Made by a program: the position numbers and the translations under genes
In this document: positions 1 through 13,400 of the stretch, piece after piece
Layout: the number at the start of each line of letters is the position of its first letter
Position numbering within the stretch: the first letter of the stretch is position 1
NCBI GenBank assembly: GCA_014549065.1
Contig: JACDOX010000012.1
Location: 8,162,751 to 8,226,750 of the forward strand
Length of the DNA stretch: 64,000 bases
Source: Cardinalis cardinalis
Lineage: Eukaryota > Chordata > Aves > Passeriformes > Cardinalidae
Reading direction: 5' to 3'
The notes under the pieces: generated by a model
Seen by the model: the letters and a program-made list of their open reading frames with translations, nothing else
Databases searched by the model: none
What the model was told of the DNA's origin: nothing

Positions 1-3000
1 GAAAAGGCCAGTTGCCAGAAAAAATAAATAATGTGCATGTTAATGTTGCCACCTGACCTGGAAAATATTTCCATGTTCTGCGGTGGTCTGTCATTTTTAA
101 TTTGAAGCCATAAGGAAATATAATTAGGCTGGATTTCTCATTAATAATAGAACTTTTGAAATGAGTAAAAATTAGGCCACCTTCAAGTTGCTATAATACA
201 GCATGCTTAATTAGAAAATTTAGTTATTTCTCTCTACAAAATGGTAGAGGCAGAAAGAGACCCAAGAGTGAGGTAAGACTTTCATTTGAATTAAACTAAT
301 TCCAATTGTTCAGGAAATGGTTGGACTCTGAGAAAGCACCATTTGTATTCATGATTTTAAATTAAACCTTTACAATACATCTTGCACTTCTGTACCACCT
401 TCATCCCATCTTTAACACAAACATCCAGAACCATCACTGAAAGCAGGATTGGAGTGGAAACTCAAGAACTGTAACTGATGGACCAGTGTTCCCTAAAGAA
501 ATTAAATGGAAAGGAAGGGAGGCACAGATTGGGGAAGACAAAGGCAGTTAAGAGGAAGTGATTTCCTCAGTGATTTACAGCTCCATTTCACATGAGTGAC
601 ACGTCCTGGTCTAGTTTCTGCACTGGACTTTTTCCTTCTCACTAGATGTCTACTGTTTAAAAAGATCAGTGTTTTTGTCAGACTATCTGTGCATGGTCAA
701 TGTTGTTGAATAATGAATTAAAGTGAAGAGAATCTGAGGAGCAAAAATAACTGTAATACATGAAATATTGTAACAGTATGAATTCAGGGCAGAAACTAAT
801 AGTCATCCACAGCTCTCAAAGTCTGAACACTAAGTTGTGTAGTTGACTTGCTGCTGTTTCTTAAGAAGCATAATTGGATGTCTGTACCTATGAAATGGTA
901 CAGAATGTTTTTTGCATATTTAGTTCTTCTCTTGCAAATGAACAGTTCTCTGTTCTGCTTATTATNTCCAAATATTGAAAAACAGCTTTTTCTGTGATAT
1001 ATTCTTTTCTTGTCAGCCTTACCATTCAATAGTGATAAACACAAGGAAGTTAAGATGTNCCCCAAAACTTGCATTTCTCTTCTAATATTTTTGCTTTCTA
1101 CCAGTTGCACTCCTGCCCTCTCTGAAACACATTTTTTTCTGATATTCTCCTTCCATAACAATTTAAGATGCTTGATAGAACTACAGTTTTTATGTGAGAT
1201 TAGGTTTTTATCTTTAACAGTTATGATTTAACAATGACTGTCATGCACATGTGTTGGTTTTGATTATCTAATGAACTTCACATGTGTCACCTATAAAAGG
1301 AAAATATTTTCCTCCTCTTCTGAAACAAAATTGGAAAAAAAATATTCAGGTTGGATTTCAACCTCCTTACCTAACCATATTGAAGGAAGACGAGATCTAA
1401 AAGTGCAGAGATAATTCTGATATAATATGTTTGAGTTTGGATTGAAGGCTAAAGTTTCTTCCCCCGCTGCTGTAATTTAACATTCAGTCCAGATTCAATC
1501 TGCTCTTTAACAGACTTATCTAAAAGGGTAATGTTTAAGGCAAAGTTTTGTAAAGTTCTACTAAAATGTTCCTGTTATTAATTTATGAAGATGTTGAGGA
1601 TAACAGTAAGATTTTTAAGAGTTCATAAGTAACTTCACTTCCAATGGAAAGGATGCTTATGTGTGTGTATATGCATGAAGCCTCTTATCAGCTTTTAGAG
1701 CCTCTGTCCCATCTCAACCGTAATAAATGGAAGAGTGCAAGACATTGTTTCTATGAGTCATAAAAACAGAATCATGGATTAAGCAGAAAAACTATTAGGG
1801 AAAGTTTATAATGGACAACCCTTACATTTCATAGAAAGAATCTGACACAAGAACTCACACTCAATATACAAATCAATAGGAAAGTGATCTTAGTTGCTTC
1901 TGTTCCTCACAGCATCATATTTATGGTACTTAACTCAGCAGTAATCATTTTGAGAGAGAGAACTTTGACTTTGTTCATTAGCAATGATGGCATTCACTTC
2001 AGTCAAGGAGTCCACAAACCACATTACAGCCTTTCCTTTCTTGACAAAAAGCTGAGGGCTTTTACAAAGCATCTTCCACCCTGATTAAAGTTACAGCATT
2101 CTTTTTTCCCATTCCTGTCTCATTCTTAAAATTCCAATTGGTCCAAACAAGACAAATTAAAAAAGGAAAAATAAGTTAGAAGCCACTAACATGTTACGAA
2201 ACAAAACCTAGGAAAAGACATTGAACAAAAGACACGACTGATATTGTTTTAGTCTCTAAAGGAAAGACAGGTAAAACCATGTGATTCATAAGATGCACAA
2301 ATGACCAGCCTTTTTGACTACATCTTCTCTTTCCATAATTTTATGAAAAGATAGGATTATTTTGCCTTCCCAGTAGGCTTCCCAGTATTTTCTGGATAAA
2401 CCTTTAACTTCTTAGTATGGCTTCTCCTTCTCTCCAGCAACAGGCTAGGAACCTAATTCTAATGCTTTATAAACATTTTTCATTGCAGTTTTGTAGATAA
2501 GAGACTAAACCTAGCATATAGTCNAAACACCTTTCACATCTCTCCTCATCCTGTAAACAGTAACTGCTATTGATGCTATCACAACAAATTTTCTCAAGAG
2601 AGGAAAAACAGTCTAAGGATTAGAGTGTGCAATTTTCAAGATCTGATTTTGATTCTCTGCTGTACCACAAAAACATTATGTGATACTGAGGCCATACCTA
2701 TAGCAGGATTGAGGTTCAAAAAGTAAGATTTAATAACATTTAGAGCAATCTCCATGACCCAATAGTTCTGTTTGCTCTGGAAAATTTCTCACAATGTTGG
2801 AAATGTTGCATTAGGAAATTTTTCATAGATATAGAAACTCCNTGAACAAAAGAGAAGAGAAATAAAAGTTCAAAAACTTTATTCTCTGAAGTCCTGAGGA
2901 GGAAACATTTTTAAATCAATGTCCTCATAAGTCTGAGGTCTTTTAAAGAAGACTTTGTGGTATCTGATATTTTGACACATATAAAAATAGATGTTCTGAT

Positions 3001-3216
3001 CACTTAGCAAACATCTTTATTCTTTTTGCAGGCAGATACACCTCCAGCATCACACAATTTTTCTACAGTGATTTCTAATGTGAGCGTCGTAATTGCACTA
3101 TTTATCTTCAACTAGTCATGTATTTGAATAATATGTTCTATAGCTGGCCAGTGATTACACACCAGATGTGAGAAACAAAGAGACTGGAAACTACAACAGA
3201 CAGAGTAATTAGCAAG

Positions 3217-3231
3217 AAAAAAAAAAAAAAA
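3217..3231. repeat. A15 homopolymer
   Basis: An uninterrupted run of 15 A lies in AT-rich sequence. No retroposed gene body was recognised upstream, so it is best treated as a simple repeat. Confidence 0.85.
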
Positions 3232-4099
3232 GGAAATTAAAAAGTAAAGAAAAAATTTAAAAATTCAGCAAATTAACTAAAGTGAATCCTGCCCCATTAT
3301 TCCATGTGAATTATGCAGTCCTTTTAGAAACTGTTGCTTGTGGTTCCTTTGAAAATTTATTTATCTGGTGGAGGAATTTTCCTTTTCCCAGGGAAAGTAT
3401 AAAATGGATTTAACTCATAGTTTAGATGCAGATCTAGCAGGATTTTAAAATCATTAATAAATGGCAAAATATTTCAGGCTTGCTTCTATGCTAAAAATGA
3501 AATGTGATTAATTTCAGGCTTATATGACTGTAGTCTCAACATTTCAAAGCTCCTGACACTTTGGGGCACGGTGAGGAATTTAGGAAAAAAAAAAGCAGGA
3601 AAAGAAAACTTTAGGCAGCTTCGAAAGAATACTAGTTATAATGAGTAAAAGCTTTTCCAGCCACATGGTCTGGAGAGTGCATAAGTGCTAGTTCTTAGAG
3701 AGGGAGAACACATCTAAAGCACTTGTTACTCTTATCCACTTTGGGTCTTTAGACAGGAGAACAGTTGTATATTTAAGGCTGGTATTTATATTTTTAAACA
3801 CTAAATTGTGGTCATTTTTGGATTGCACTATAACATAATGCAAAACAAGACTCTTTCAAATAAACAATTATGTTATAAATAGCATGATTTATACAATTTT
3901 CTTTCAACATTTGTTTTTACGTTCTGGAGTATTTCCTTAAAGAAAAAAATAAATTTATTGCTTCCCTAGAACAGATTATTTAAGCAACTTAATATTTAAC
4001 ACAGGTTCTTGGACATTTTATAAAGGGAAAAATGTTTGTCCAAATTTACAATGAAAACATTTAAGGATCCTGTACTATACTAACACTATATATCAATAT

Positions 4100-4127
4100 A
4101 TTGCTGTGATATTGCTGTGATATTGCT
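4100..4127. repeat. 11-bp tandem repeat, about 2.5 copies
   Basis: The unit ATTGCTGTGAT occurs at 4100-4110 and 4111-4121, followed by a partial third copy to 4127. The copies are identical, which suggests a recent slippage event. Confidence 0.85.
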
Positions 4128-7100
4128 TTTGTGGGGGAGAGTTACAGAGGTTTAATTGAATTACCTTTTCCTGAAATTTCTAATGATGGCAAATCAGATT
4201 TTTTAAAAAAGTCAAATATTTATTAAGACAAATGAACAGACAAAAGATAACAGATAAAAGGTCTTAATCAGAATAACTACTTAGTATAAAACTTGAAGAA
4301 CTACTAGTAGATTATATATATTCAATGGAGACAAAAGTATATTAGGATAAAGTATTTGTTAAATACTCAGAGATATAAGAATGAAATAATGACTTTCACT
4401 GAATTTTCTTGCAATTTATATCAGTGTAAGAAGATAAACAAAACCAAGTCCAGAGTTTTTTAGTCTTTCTTTAGAACTTCGGAGTTTGAATAATATAAAT
4501 GTATGGAGCTTTCACACATTTCAATCCTCTTTTATTTTCTAACTTTCATTTTCTAACTTAAAAATTTGATATGAAAACTGTCAAAAAATATCTAGTTTTT
4601 ACCAGTCAGGAGCCACATGTTCACTTTTTCTTGGCACAGGTATGGCCTCTGGTATGCAGAGGGAATTACCTCACATTCAAAGAATAAACTTATTTGACAG
4701 TGCACAAATTTTCTCTTAGGAAACTGTACTTTTCCACTGCATAATTAGACCTAGTATCTTGAATATAACTTGTTTGCTGAGGTCTTCACTTTACTTTTGA
4801 AAGTATGTCTAGAAATAATGTTCTTTTCTATATTCTCTTTTTCAGTGAAATAGTTATTTTAAAAGAATCCTTCTAAATCATAACTTGTGACCTGAGTGTT
4901 ATAGAATAAGTGGTCATAACTCCTCACTGCATTCTGATGTTCCTTGTGCTGTGCCAGTACATAGCCCTGCTTTCACTCACATGACACTTAATATGCTTAC
5001 TTGTGTGTTAATCCTGCACACTNCAGGCTCCTGACAGGAATATTTAATCCCTTTAGATATCTGCAGTAATTTATTATGTTATATCACAATATGCTTGAAA
5101 ACCAGAGATTTTAATCAAGCGAGTATATATTACATATACATATATATAAATTTTTAAGAACCACATTTATTTGTAGGTAGTAATCACGTTAAGCTGAAGC
5201 CTTCTTTTGTGTCTTGATCATAATGTTTAAGAAAAAAATTATCCAGTACTTAACAAGCCCTACATGTCCAGTCAGGCTTGTGTATTCAAGCATAAATCAA
5301 ATATGGATAATAAAGGCTCTGGCTTCAGGCTGCACAGGTTGAGATTGAGGAGATCTTTTCATGAATGCACAGGTTTTATGTAATTGAAACTTCTAACTAG
5401 CTCTTTGTCAGTTCCTGGACCACTCATCTCATGCAAAGTCAGCAGATCTGGAAGAGATACTTTTGCTCAATACCTAACAGATGGTGCNACTTAAGGCTGA
5501 CTCAGCACTGGGGCTACAAATATTTCAAAAGAGATTGAAAGATTTTGTTAGCTTTTACTTTCTTAGCTCACAACATATTGTGACAAAAATATGGGAGAAA
5601 ATTACTTCTGTTTCCCAAATTGGACAGAAGACTATGGATATTACATCTTGAAAGAGATTTGTTGCTCTCCTTGCAATGATTGCCATTNCCTTTCTCACAC
5701 CATCTTCGAGTCATTGCCCAACAACATTCTACAAATAAGAATGGAGATTTCTTGTGCAAAAACCAATTACTTATATCTAGCACATAATCAATCATGGCAG
5801 TTAGTCATGACAANCATGTGTAGCAGAGCCACAAAACTGGACTGAGGCCTTATCTTTGCACCCATGAAAGAAATTGCCCCCACCTAAGAGAACCGCAGTC
5901 AATAAAGAACAGACAAAAGAATGGGGATTAAAGAAGGGTGGGACTTCCAAAGCATCAGGAGAAGCCTCATNTTTCACTGGACATTATCTGAAATTCCAGT
6001 CATGCCCTCTCCTCTGCAGCTGACATACTTGCAGACCAGCCAAATTACTTCTTTTTCATTCTCTACTCTGTGTGTTTTCAGAGAGAAGATTCNGTGTCTC
6101 ACAGTGGATTAGGAACTTACTCTATGCCAGAGATTCTTAAACATTTTTCTAACAAAAAAGTAATATTAATGAATGATGATTGAGAGATATTCCTTAAATT
6201 ATCTTCTCTTATTTTTTTTATTTAAACAGCTGGCTTCATAAAGTGCAAGATATACATTCATCATAGTGCTGGCTCACCATCAAGGCCATTTTTCTTCATT
6301 TCTACTTTTGCAGTTTGGAACGTGGCTCACAGAAATCCCATGGCACAAATCTTTTCTGCACTTGCAAACTCCTTCACTTGCAGGCAGATAATACAAGCAT
6401 AACTTTCTGTCACATTAACACATTGGTTAAGTTTTATTTTATTAGAACAGAACACAAACAATTCTGGCCTCAGGGATGATGTTAGGAAAGTCACTGATGG
6501 ACTTTTTCCTCTGTTATCCCTTGCCTGTACTTGTTTATCTGCCATGTTTGTATGTAAATTTTGGGTTACATCATCCCAGCTTCTTATATCACTTTTATAT
6601 GGCATAATGAACACCTTGCTAAACTCCTCCTAATTTCACTGTCAAAAAGACATTGATTCAGTGATGAATCCTAAATAACTGAAAAAAGAAGAAAAAATTT
6701 ATTATATTTTCAGCTCTAAGATCTCTCCTACAATGTAGGAGAAAACCATATCAAAAGCACATTACAAAGAGAGAACAGTCCCTTATAAAAAAGGAAACCT
6801 GTAATGACATGGCGCTTAAAAGTCTGACTCAAACAACTTAAGGGTGAATACCATTCTAACTGCAAGCTGTAGGTGCACCTAGATACTCATGCAACTTCAT
6901 CTCATCTATCCTATCCTATGTCCCCATCTATCCTATTAAAATTTAATTTTTCATGAATGATGCCAGATAAGGAAGATAATGTTAGAATCTCCCATGTTTG
7001 CTATCAGATAAAATGATTTAACCTTCATAGCTGTAAAGTTATGCAGTTATTTCTCAAGTCCTTCCTATAGAAANCAATAACATTTTATCTATTTTTATCC

Positions 7101-7505
7101 AATGGAATGTTTTTCTTTAGGTTTCAGTTCCTTGGCCAATTTGCAATCCGTAAGATTTCAGAAAGTGNCCATTTCTGGTAAATTAATGTAGACTAAATTT
7201 TAATTATGTAAACTTAAACACTTCTTAAAAGTGAGTAGAGTTGACCACTGCTAGGGTGGGGATTACTTATTTATCTCTTCTTCTGCTGTGGTAAAACTTT
7301 TCAAAGGCATAAAATGCAATTCAAATCTCAGCATGTAGCTATCTCTTCATCAGAATTAAGACTGAAAAGCTCAATGGTGACAAATTCATTTTAGACCTTC
7401 TTTAAATGCATTTCTGTAAAGAAGCCAGGATGAAAGTCAAAACTGAATTTTAATTTTCAACGGTCATCTTTTAAAGACCCCCTAATTACAAAAAATAACT
7501 TAAAA

Positions 7506-7955
7506 TCTTCCTGGTTCCAGCCAGGAAGGGGTTAATCTTTTTGCAGCCGCTCCTTTTCCAGAAGGACATGGCTAGGGCCTGATGGTTATTCTGTACCACC
7601 TCACACCCTTAGAGTGAGCAGGGGAGGAAGGGATTCCTTCTGGCAGGCAGGGTGAAGAAATCAGCAGGGGTCAGGTCCTGTACCGCANGGTGGCAACCAT
7701 TTTGAATCATTTGCCTGTCTTCTACACTCTCTTCCTAATATGATTTTGGTGCTGTTCATTTTCTTATCTAATTGCTGTCTCCAGGAAAATTTTCTTATCT
7801 CAACCCTTGATCTTTATCTTCTGTGCCTGCAGCTCTCCTCTCCAGCCTGTTGCAAGGGGAAGTAGAGGGAGATGGGAAAGTGAGTAAGTGGCACATGGTT
7901 TGGAGTTTTTCAGTGGGAACCCTGAACTGGGGGCTACCATTCCTAAACCATGACA
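7506..7955 (+). mobile_element. Solo LTR of an avian ERVL-like endogenous retrovirus
   Basis: This block of about 450 bp reads as an endogenous retrovirus LTR in forward orientation, without adjoining gag, pol or env. It runs from a degenerate start resembling the TGTGCTGG opening of such LTRs to a clear end with AAACCATGACA at 7945-7955. The inner part matches what I recall of an avian ERVL-type LTR: a GGGGTTAAT stretch near 7529, then a TTCTTATCTCAACCC stretch at 7792-7806 in the expected R/U5 position. The same stretch occurs at 14 of 15 bases in the LTR at 48137-48709, so the two are probably related. The 5' edge is worn and uncertain by a few bases. No matching target duplication is seen (TAAAA on the left, TGTGG on the right). 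It was probably reduced to a solo LTR by recombination; the family name would need a repeat-library search. Confidence 0.75.
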
Positions 7956-8654
7956 TGTGGAATGCATTATGGCTGTGACTTTCAAAAGAATCTAGGAAGC
8001 CAGATGTGTTTGGCAGAAAATATGAACATATTAGCAATTTTGAAGTTTGGTTGTTCTATACCTTATGAAGCTAGCAGAAAAAAGTGTTATATTAGGTTCC
8101 AAGGAAAANTTAATATGCAAACAACTAGTAATTTCTAAAAACCTTAGCCTGATAATTTAAAGTCTGATCAGTAGGCTTGGCCTTCTTTACTGCTTCTTTT
8201 GCTTGTTCATACCTGTGCTTATCTCACACTGCAGAAAACATATTGTGCTTTTAGTAGATGAATACATGAGAAAAATTACATCAATATATTTTNAAAAAAA
8301 TGTTGGTGGAGACTGCCTTAGATGAGGATTCAGAGGGAAAACATCCAAGAACAGCAAATGGGTACAATGCTAATCGTGTGATCGCATGCTATGGAAGAAC
8401 TGACCTAATGTTTCCTTGTTGCTAAGGTGGAGAAGNGACTGTCACCACTCCCATTCATGCTCTCTCTTTTATGATTTTGGTTACATGTTCTTCATCTGGT
8501 CTTCATCTGACTGCATGATGAGCCAATACATTTGTGTCAATTGTCATAAGATTATTTGGGTTAGTTTTGGATTTGCTGAGTTACCGAGGTGAGTTTATTC
8601 AGGCAGGTCAGACAGTGTCTGGCTGCAGCCCAAAGAAAAGATGTGCATCACTCA

Positions 8655-8732
8655 GCTGGAAAGGAGGTCGTGGGAATGCAGATGGAAGGAGGGATGGCTG
8701 GGAAGGGAAGGAAGGGAGTGGGAGGGATTCTT
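8655..8732. repeat. Purine-rich GGAA/GGGA tract
   Basis: The plus strand is mainly G and A, with repeated GGAAGG, GGGAAG and GGGAGG words and few pyrimidines. This is low-complexity polypurine sequence. Such tracts can bind ETS-type factors through GGAA or adopt unusual structure, but nothing here shows a function. Confidence 0.6.
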
Positions 8733-10066
8733 GGTATTAGTGAGGTTGTAGGAAGATGCAACAGTGTGGTGACACAATAGCCATCCTTCTAGACAAAAAC
8801 TAAGTAGATGAAATGCTGGCATCTTAACTTTCTATTTAGTCTACTACACTACTTGAAAACAGATGTTGAATAAATACATATACAGCAGCTTATAGAGTCT
8901 TTAAAAAAATTAAGAGAAGATTAAACAAGATAAAACAAAACAGTTTTTCTAGTTTTGCAAAAGTCCCTTGGAATCTCCTGGTTTTAAAAAATACAAAGCA
9001 TCAGTAGGTCAGATTCAGCCAGCTCTTTCAAGACTTTTTGGTTCATATTATTCACACAATCAGATTAAACATGTATATTTTTTCTGATTCCCTGGGGGTT
9101 GTAATGGCCTGAAAAAGCATTTCATTTTCTCAATCTGATACACATATAGCATTCTGNTTTTTCCTAATTAGAGAACATTAACATTTTTTGAACGTTAATT
9201 CCTTTTTTCCACTGTTGTTGACATCTTACCATCTGTGGCTGGTTATGAGCTGCTATCACCAAGAGAATTTTATTTTGTCTCCTAGTATTCTTTATTGCCT
9301 TTACTGTAAAGTTCTGTGCTTTTCTGTAAGTGCACATATGTACTATGTTCAATGGTATACACTATTTATAAGAGTACCTGCAGAAGTTATCCAACACTGG
9401 ACCATCAAGTTCACGGTGTGTGAATGTTGTTATTACAGTAACTGCTAAGAAAGGTATTGCTTTCACACTGTAGCTTCATATTACTTAATTTAGTTTTACT
9501 TGTAGTATGTAGAGAGATTTCATAAACTAGTAAAGTCATCTAGAAATATTTTATATTCCATCTTTAGATCAGACATTTATGTTATACAAATACCAGAACG
9601 TGTCTAAGTGTCTTTTCAATAACACGACAAAGATCTCCTTACAAGTTTCACTTTCTTTGAATTCAGAACCTAATTGCAAGTTCAGACCTCATTTCCAAAT
9701 AATCTCTTCTCAACAGAAAAAATTAAAGTAGTTTAAGTTCAGAGACATGCAGCTTTTTTTTTTTATGCTTAAGTTTGTTCACTTAAATACNTAGGTTATT
9801 TAACATTTCAAATCATATACTAAAATGGGAAAGCATCTAGCCAAGGAACACAGATCATCTTTGCTCCCATAAATAAATTTCTGACCTTTCTGCTTGAGAC
9901 TGAATGTCTTCTCATCTTCTGTAACTGAACTCAAATACTATTGAGCTTTCAGTGACACAACTCCAAGACTTGAGCACACCTCACGTATTCCTCACAGGAC
10001 AGCCTTCTCTTCATTATAATTCTAGAGATCATTAAAGAGTTTAGAACAAATGGGAAGGGAATCCAC

Positions 10067-10470
10067 TTGATCTCAGGGCTTAGTGAAGACCATCTACAAC
10101 CGAGGGGCAGGAAGACAGGAGCTGGGGGTATTGACTGGACAACGACCTCCTGGGCTGAGCAGGGGGAAAGCCAGTGGCTGGTAACAGGGCAAGGGGCTGA
10201 ACAAGGGCCAGGAGGTCACTGGGGGTCCCTTCAGCATGACAAGGTGACAGGGCTGAAGACAGAACTGAGGACAAGGTAAAAAATACAGGAGGGGTTAATC
10301 CAGAAGATGTGTCTGATGTCCGTCTGGGGGACCGGGCTGCAGATAGATAATCCTACATCTCAACTCAGACAGGTATTAAGGACAATGTCCTTAGACAGAT
10401 TCCTGGGGCTGAGGATTTGGGCAGGGGATCCAAAGGAGGCTGGTCAAGATTGCTGGGGGATATCAGAGCT
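10067..10470. other. GC-richer block of unknown nature
   Basis: This stretch of about 400 bp has clearly more G and C than its surroundings, several CpG dinucleotides (near 10100, 10142, 10321 and 10332) and recurring GGGGCTGA- and CTGGGGG-like words. Both strands have short open frames of about 64-70 codons with no known motif. It could be an unrecognised interspersed repeat, a remnant of retroviral internal sequence, or a regulatory element. I do not recognise it. Confidence 0.35.
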
Positions 10471-13400
10471 AGAAAAGGAGAACATGAAAATATGTACATA
10501 GGTGTGCTACAGGTGACTTTTTACCGATGATGATGATGATGAAGACAGTGACAAATGGCCAATGTGAACAGTTATTTTTGATGTAGTCATCAACCTTGTT
10601 GGAAGGAACTGCATCTTTCTACTGAAACATGTGATGTTTCCTGTCCACTGACCCCAGCAAAAAATGTAAGCACCTTTCTGCACTGTGGTGCATGAAAAAA
10701 ATTATGACAATACTTAGGATTTGTATAAAACTCATGGTTGCAGTAGGTAAAAATGCAGACTTATTTAGGAGTTTATTTTCTTTGTCAGATCTTTCCTGAA
10801 AGGAAATAACTGATATTGGCCAGCTCAGCTGCCTCCAAAAGCCTGATTCCAAGTATTCTGTTGTTCGATTTAATTTACGTATCAACACAGACATTTCTAT
10901 TACCTGCTATTTTACAATTGTCTCTTTCATTATTTCAGTCTGAAATAATCAGATTATGCCAGCACTATTCATGCATTGCCAGACCACATTTCTCCCAAAA
11001 TTGCTTGTTTCAGTCCGCAGTTGATAAGGACATTGAAAGTCACCACAGAATATGCTGAATTTCCTCNCATCATCAGAAAACATATCTACCTATCAAAGTT
11101 TTCCCTGCTAACACCGCAGATTTAGAACACAGATTCTAAAGGGCTAGTGGAGTTTACACATTTCAACCAAAAGGCTAATGAATCCCTTGTCCCCCAAACT
11201 GGTACCACTCTGTATCCTTAGGACAAGGAGAGAGAAGATGCAGTCTGCCACTGCTCAGACACATCTGCAAGGGGAACCCTGCAGTATCCTCTGAGCCCAG
11301 TAAGGTCTTGGAACTGAAACTGTGGGAAATGGTAAGGGAATGGTGGGAAGATCATGTGGAAGAAGAGGCTCATAGGCACTATTGTCTCTATGTATGTGAT
11401 CTTGCACAATCTGCCTTGTAAATTTAGGAATGTAACTGATAGTTCACATTATAACTATATTCTAAAGTAGAATTAAGAGTTACCTAAATGTGAAATTTTC
11501 CCAGATTTTTTTCTTAATTTATTTTTAATTCAGAATCTTGGTCCTGAAAAATTACTTATTTTCATGCTATTGTCATTTGCAGAAAAGCTTATGGGCTTTA
11601 TAATGTATTGCCTTTTAAGTTATATCAGATATTTTGGTCAAAAATCTATAGAAAACTTCTCAACTAGCTGCTTCCACTTTATTATTTGACAGACCTACAA
11701 TACTAGTATTTCAAATTAGTACAAATCATATGGGGTTTTTAAATATATTTTTTTTTTAATAAATGCAGCAANTGTTAACAAGAGAACAGTCTGGAGAGAA
11801 CACATTAATTCTGCTCCAAGCAAGCTACAATCTAGGGTTTCTGGTAGGGTCTGTCTTCCAATTTAATATCCTAGATATACAATATAGTCAGGTCACTGGC
11901 AAGATTAACATGGGAAAAGATAAATTTCTCAATTCAACTGCCACAGAGCATGATTGCCTTCCATATAGCACATACCAAGTTCAGGACAGNTAAGAAAACC
12001 AATGTTTGTATTTCAACTGTAAGAGAAAGTTGGTTTTGGACATTGTAGCTAAGTGCATGAAATCCCTCATTTTTTAACTAGATTATGTACCAAGCAAAAC
12101 AGCATTTACTGTCTGACTGAAATAGCAAGTTCTAGAAAACTTGTGAAGCATTTCAGCTTCAGTAGGTTCAGGGGCCTTGGCATGCNTAAAGACATACTAC
12201 ATAAATTTGATTTATATGGGCTTTTTGCTAAGTCCCAAACTTTTTAAAAAAGGCTTGAAGCCTTCTCCACAAATGTATTTTAAGGAATAGTCCTTAAAGG
12301 AAAGGCCTCCTGACAATTTAATCACTTTATTCCTATGGACATGCAGAAGGTACAGCTTTTGTGAAAATTGATTGTTTTCAGAGTGTAAATATTAGAGCCT
12401 GGAAAAAGTAGTAACATTTTAGCATGTGAATTTGTGAGATAATTCAAAGTCACAAGCCTATACTATAGATTTTGTTGTTTCAATAAAATATAAAACAGCT
12501 CTAAATAAATAAATATAACAGGCTCCTATAAGAAAAATACATATAGTTAATTTATAACTTTTATTTGTCCTGATTTTTAAACCTGTTTTTGTTTTAATTG
12601 CTTTGGGTTTGGCTTGTTTGGTTTTCCTCAGTTAGTCTTTTTTTATTCCTTTGGGGCTCAGTGCTTTCATGTGCCTGAGTGAATATTTCTTGACTTCAGA
12701 TGCATATGCAGTTGTATATGTGTGTAAGTATGTTGGTATCCAGAAAACTGCACCCTTGTCCCTTCCACATAAGTTGAAAAAGTCAAATGAGGTATTTCAT
12801 TTAAGGATGTACAAGTATGTAAACTACAATACGTGGGCTTTCTTCATTTTTTGCTATTATTGTTGCTGAATTTCTTCAGTAGATTTAATAGAAAGACATT
12901 ATTTTATTAAATATTAATTCATCAATGTAGACCTGTATGAAAATTAACAATCAGAGAGAGGTTAACCACAGGATATGATTAAAATTTATCTCTCACCCAC
13001 AAATATCACACCCTTGATATATTGAATATCTTTATCTCACAAGTTCTTCAGAAATGAAAAAATACCTCAGTAAGTTCAGAATAACCAAAACAAAGAACAT
13101 TTCTTCTCCAATTGCTTCATCTTTGCAAAGCCCATAGTCCTTTAAAAGAAATCTCATCAAATCCCAAAGGAAAAAAATTTTTTAAAAATTTCTTTCTTTT
13201 AAGGCTACCTATTGTATTTTCTTTCCTGTTCAAGTCCTGATATGAGGCCGTATTAAACTTATCACAGCTTGTAGTTTCTTATAAAATTTGTTTGAAAAGT
13301 TTGACTCGTGACTGTGAAATAATTATGTTTTGCAACTGTGTTCTGATTAGACGTATCCTACCACACTTGTAATAGTTTTGGATGGAAGAGGAATAGAATT

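Larger units (their letters stand above)
1..7505. other. AT-rich non-coding sequence, no gene recognised
   Basis: No coding exon, RNA gene or interspersed repeat could be recognised here on either strand. Open frames are short (under about 125 codons), several cross an ambiguous base, and none resembles a known protein. Small items seen are a 15-base A run at 3217-3231, an 11-bp unit (ATTGCTGTGAT) repeated about 2.5 times at 4100-4127, a duplicated ATTTTCTAACTT at 4534-4559, and a perfect 9+1+9 inverted repeat at 6724-6742. It could be intron or intergenic DNA; the sequence alone does not decide. Confidence 0.6.

Noticed and set aside
796..1161. Open frame of 121 codons on the minus strand
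   Set aside because: It includes two ambiguous bases, which may hide stops, and shows no family resemblance.
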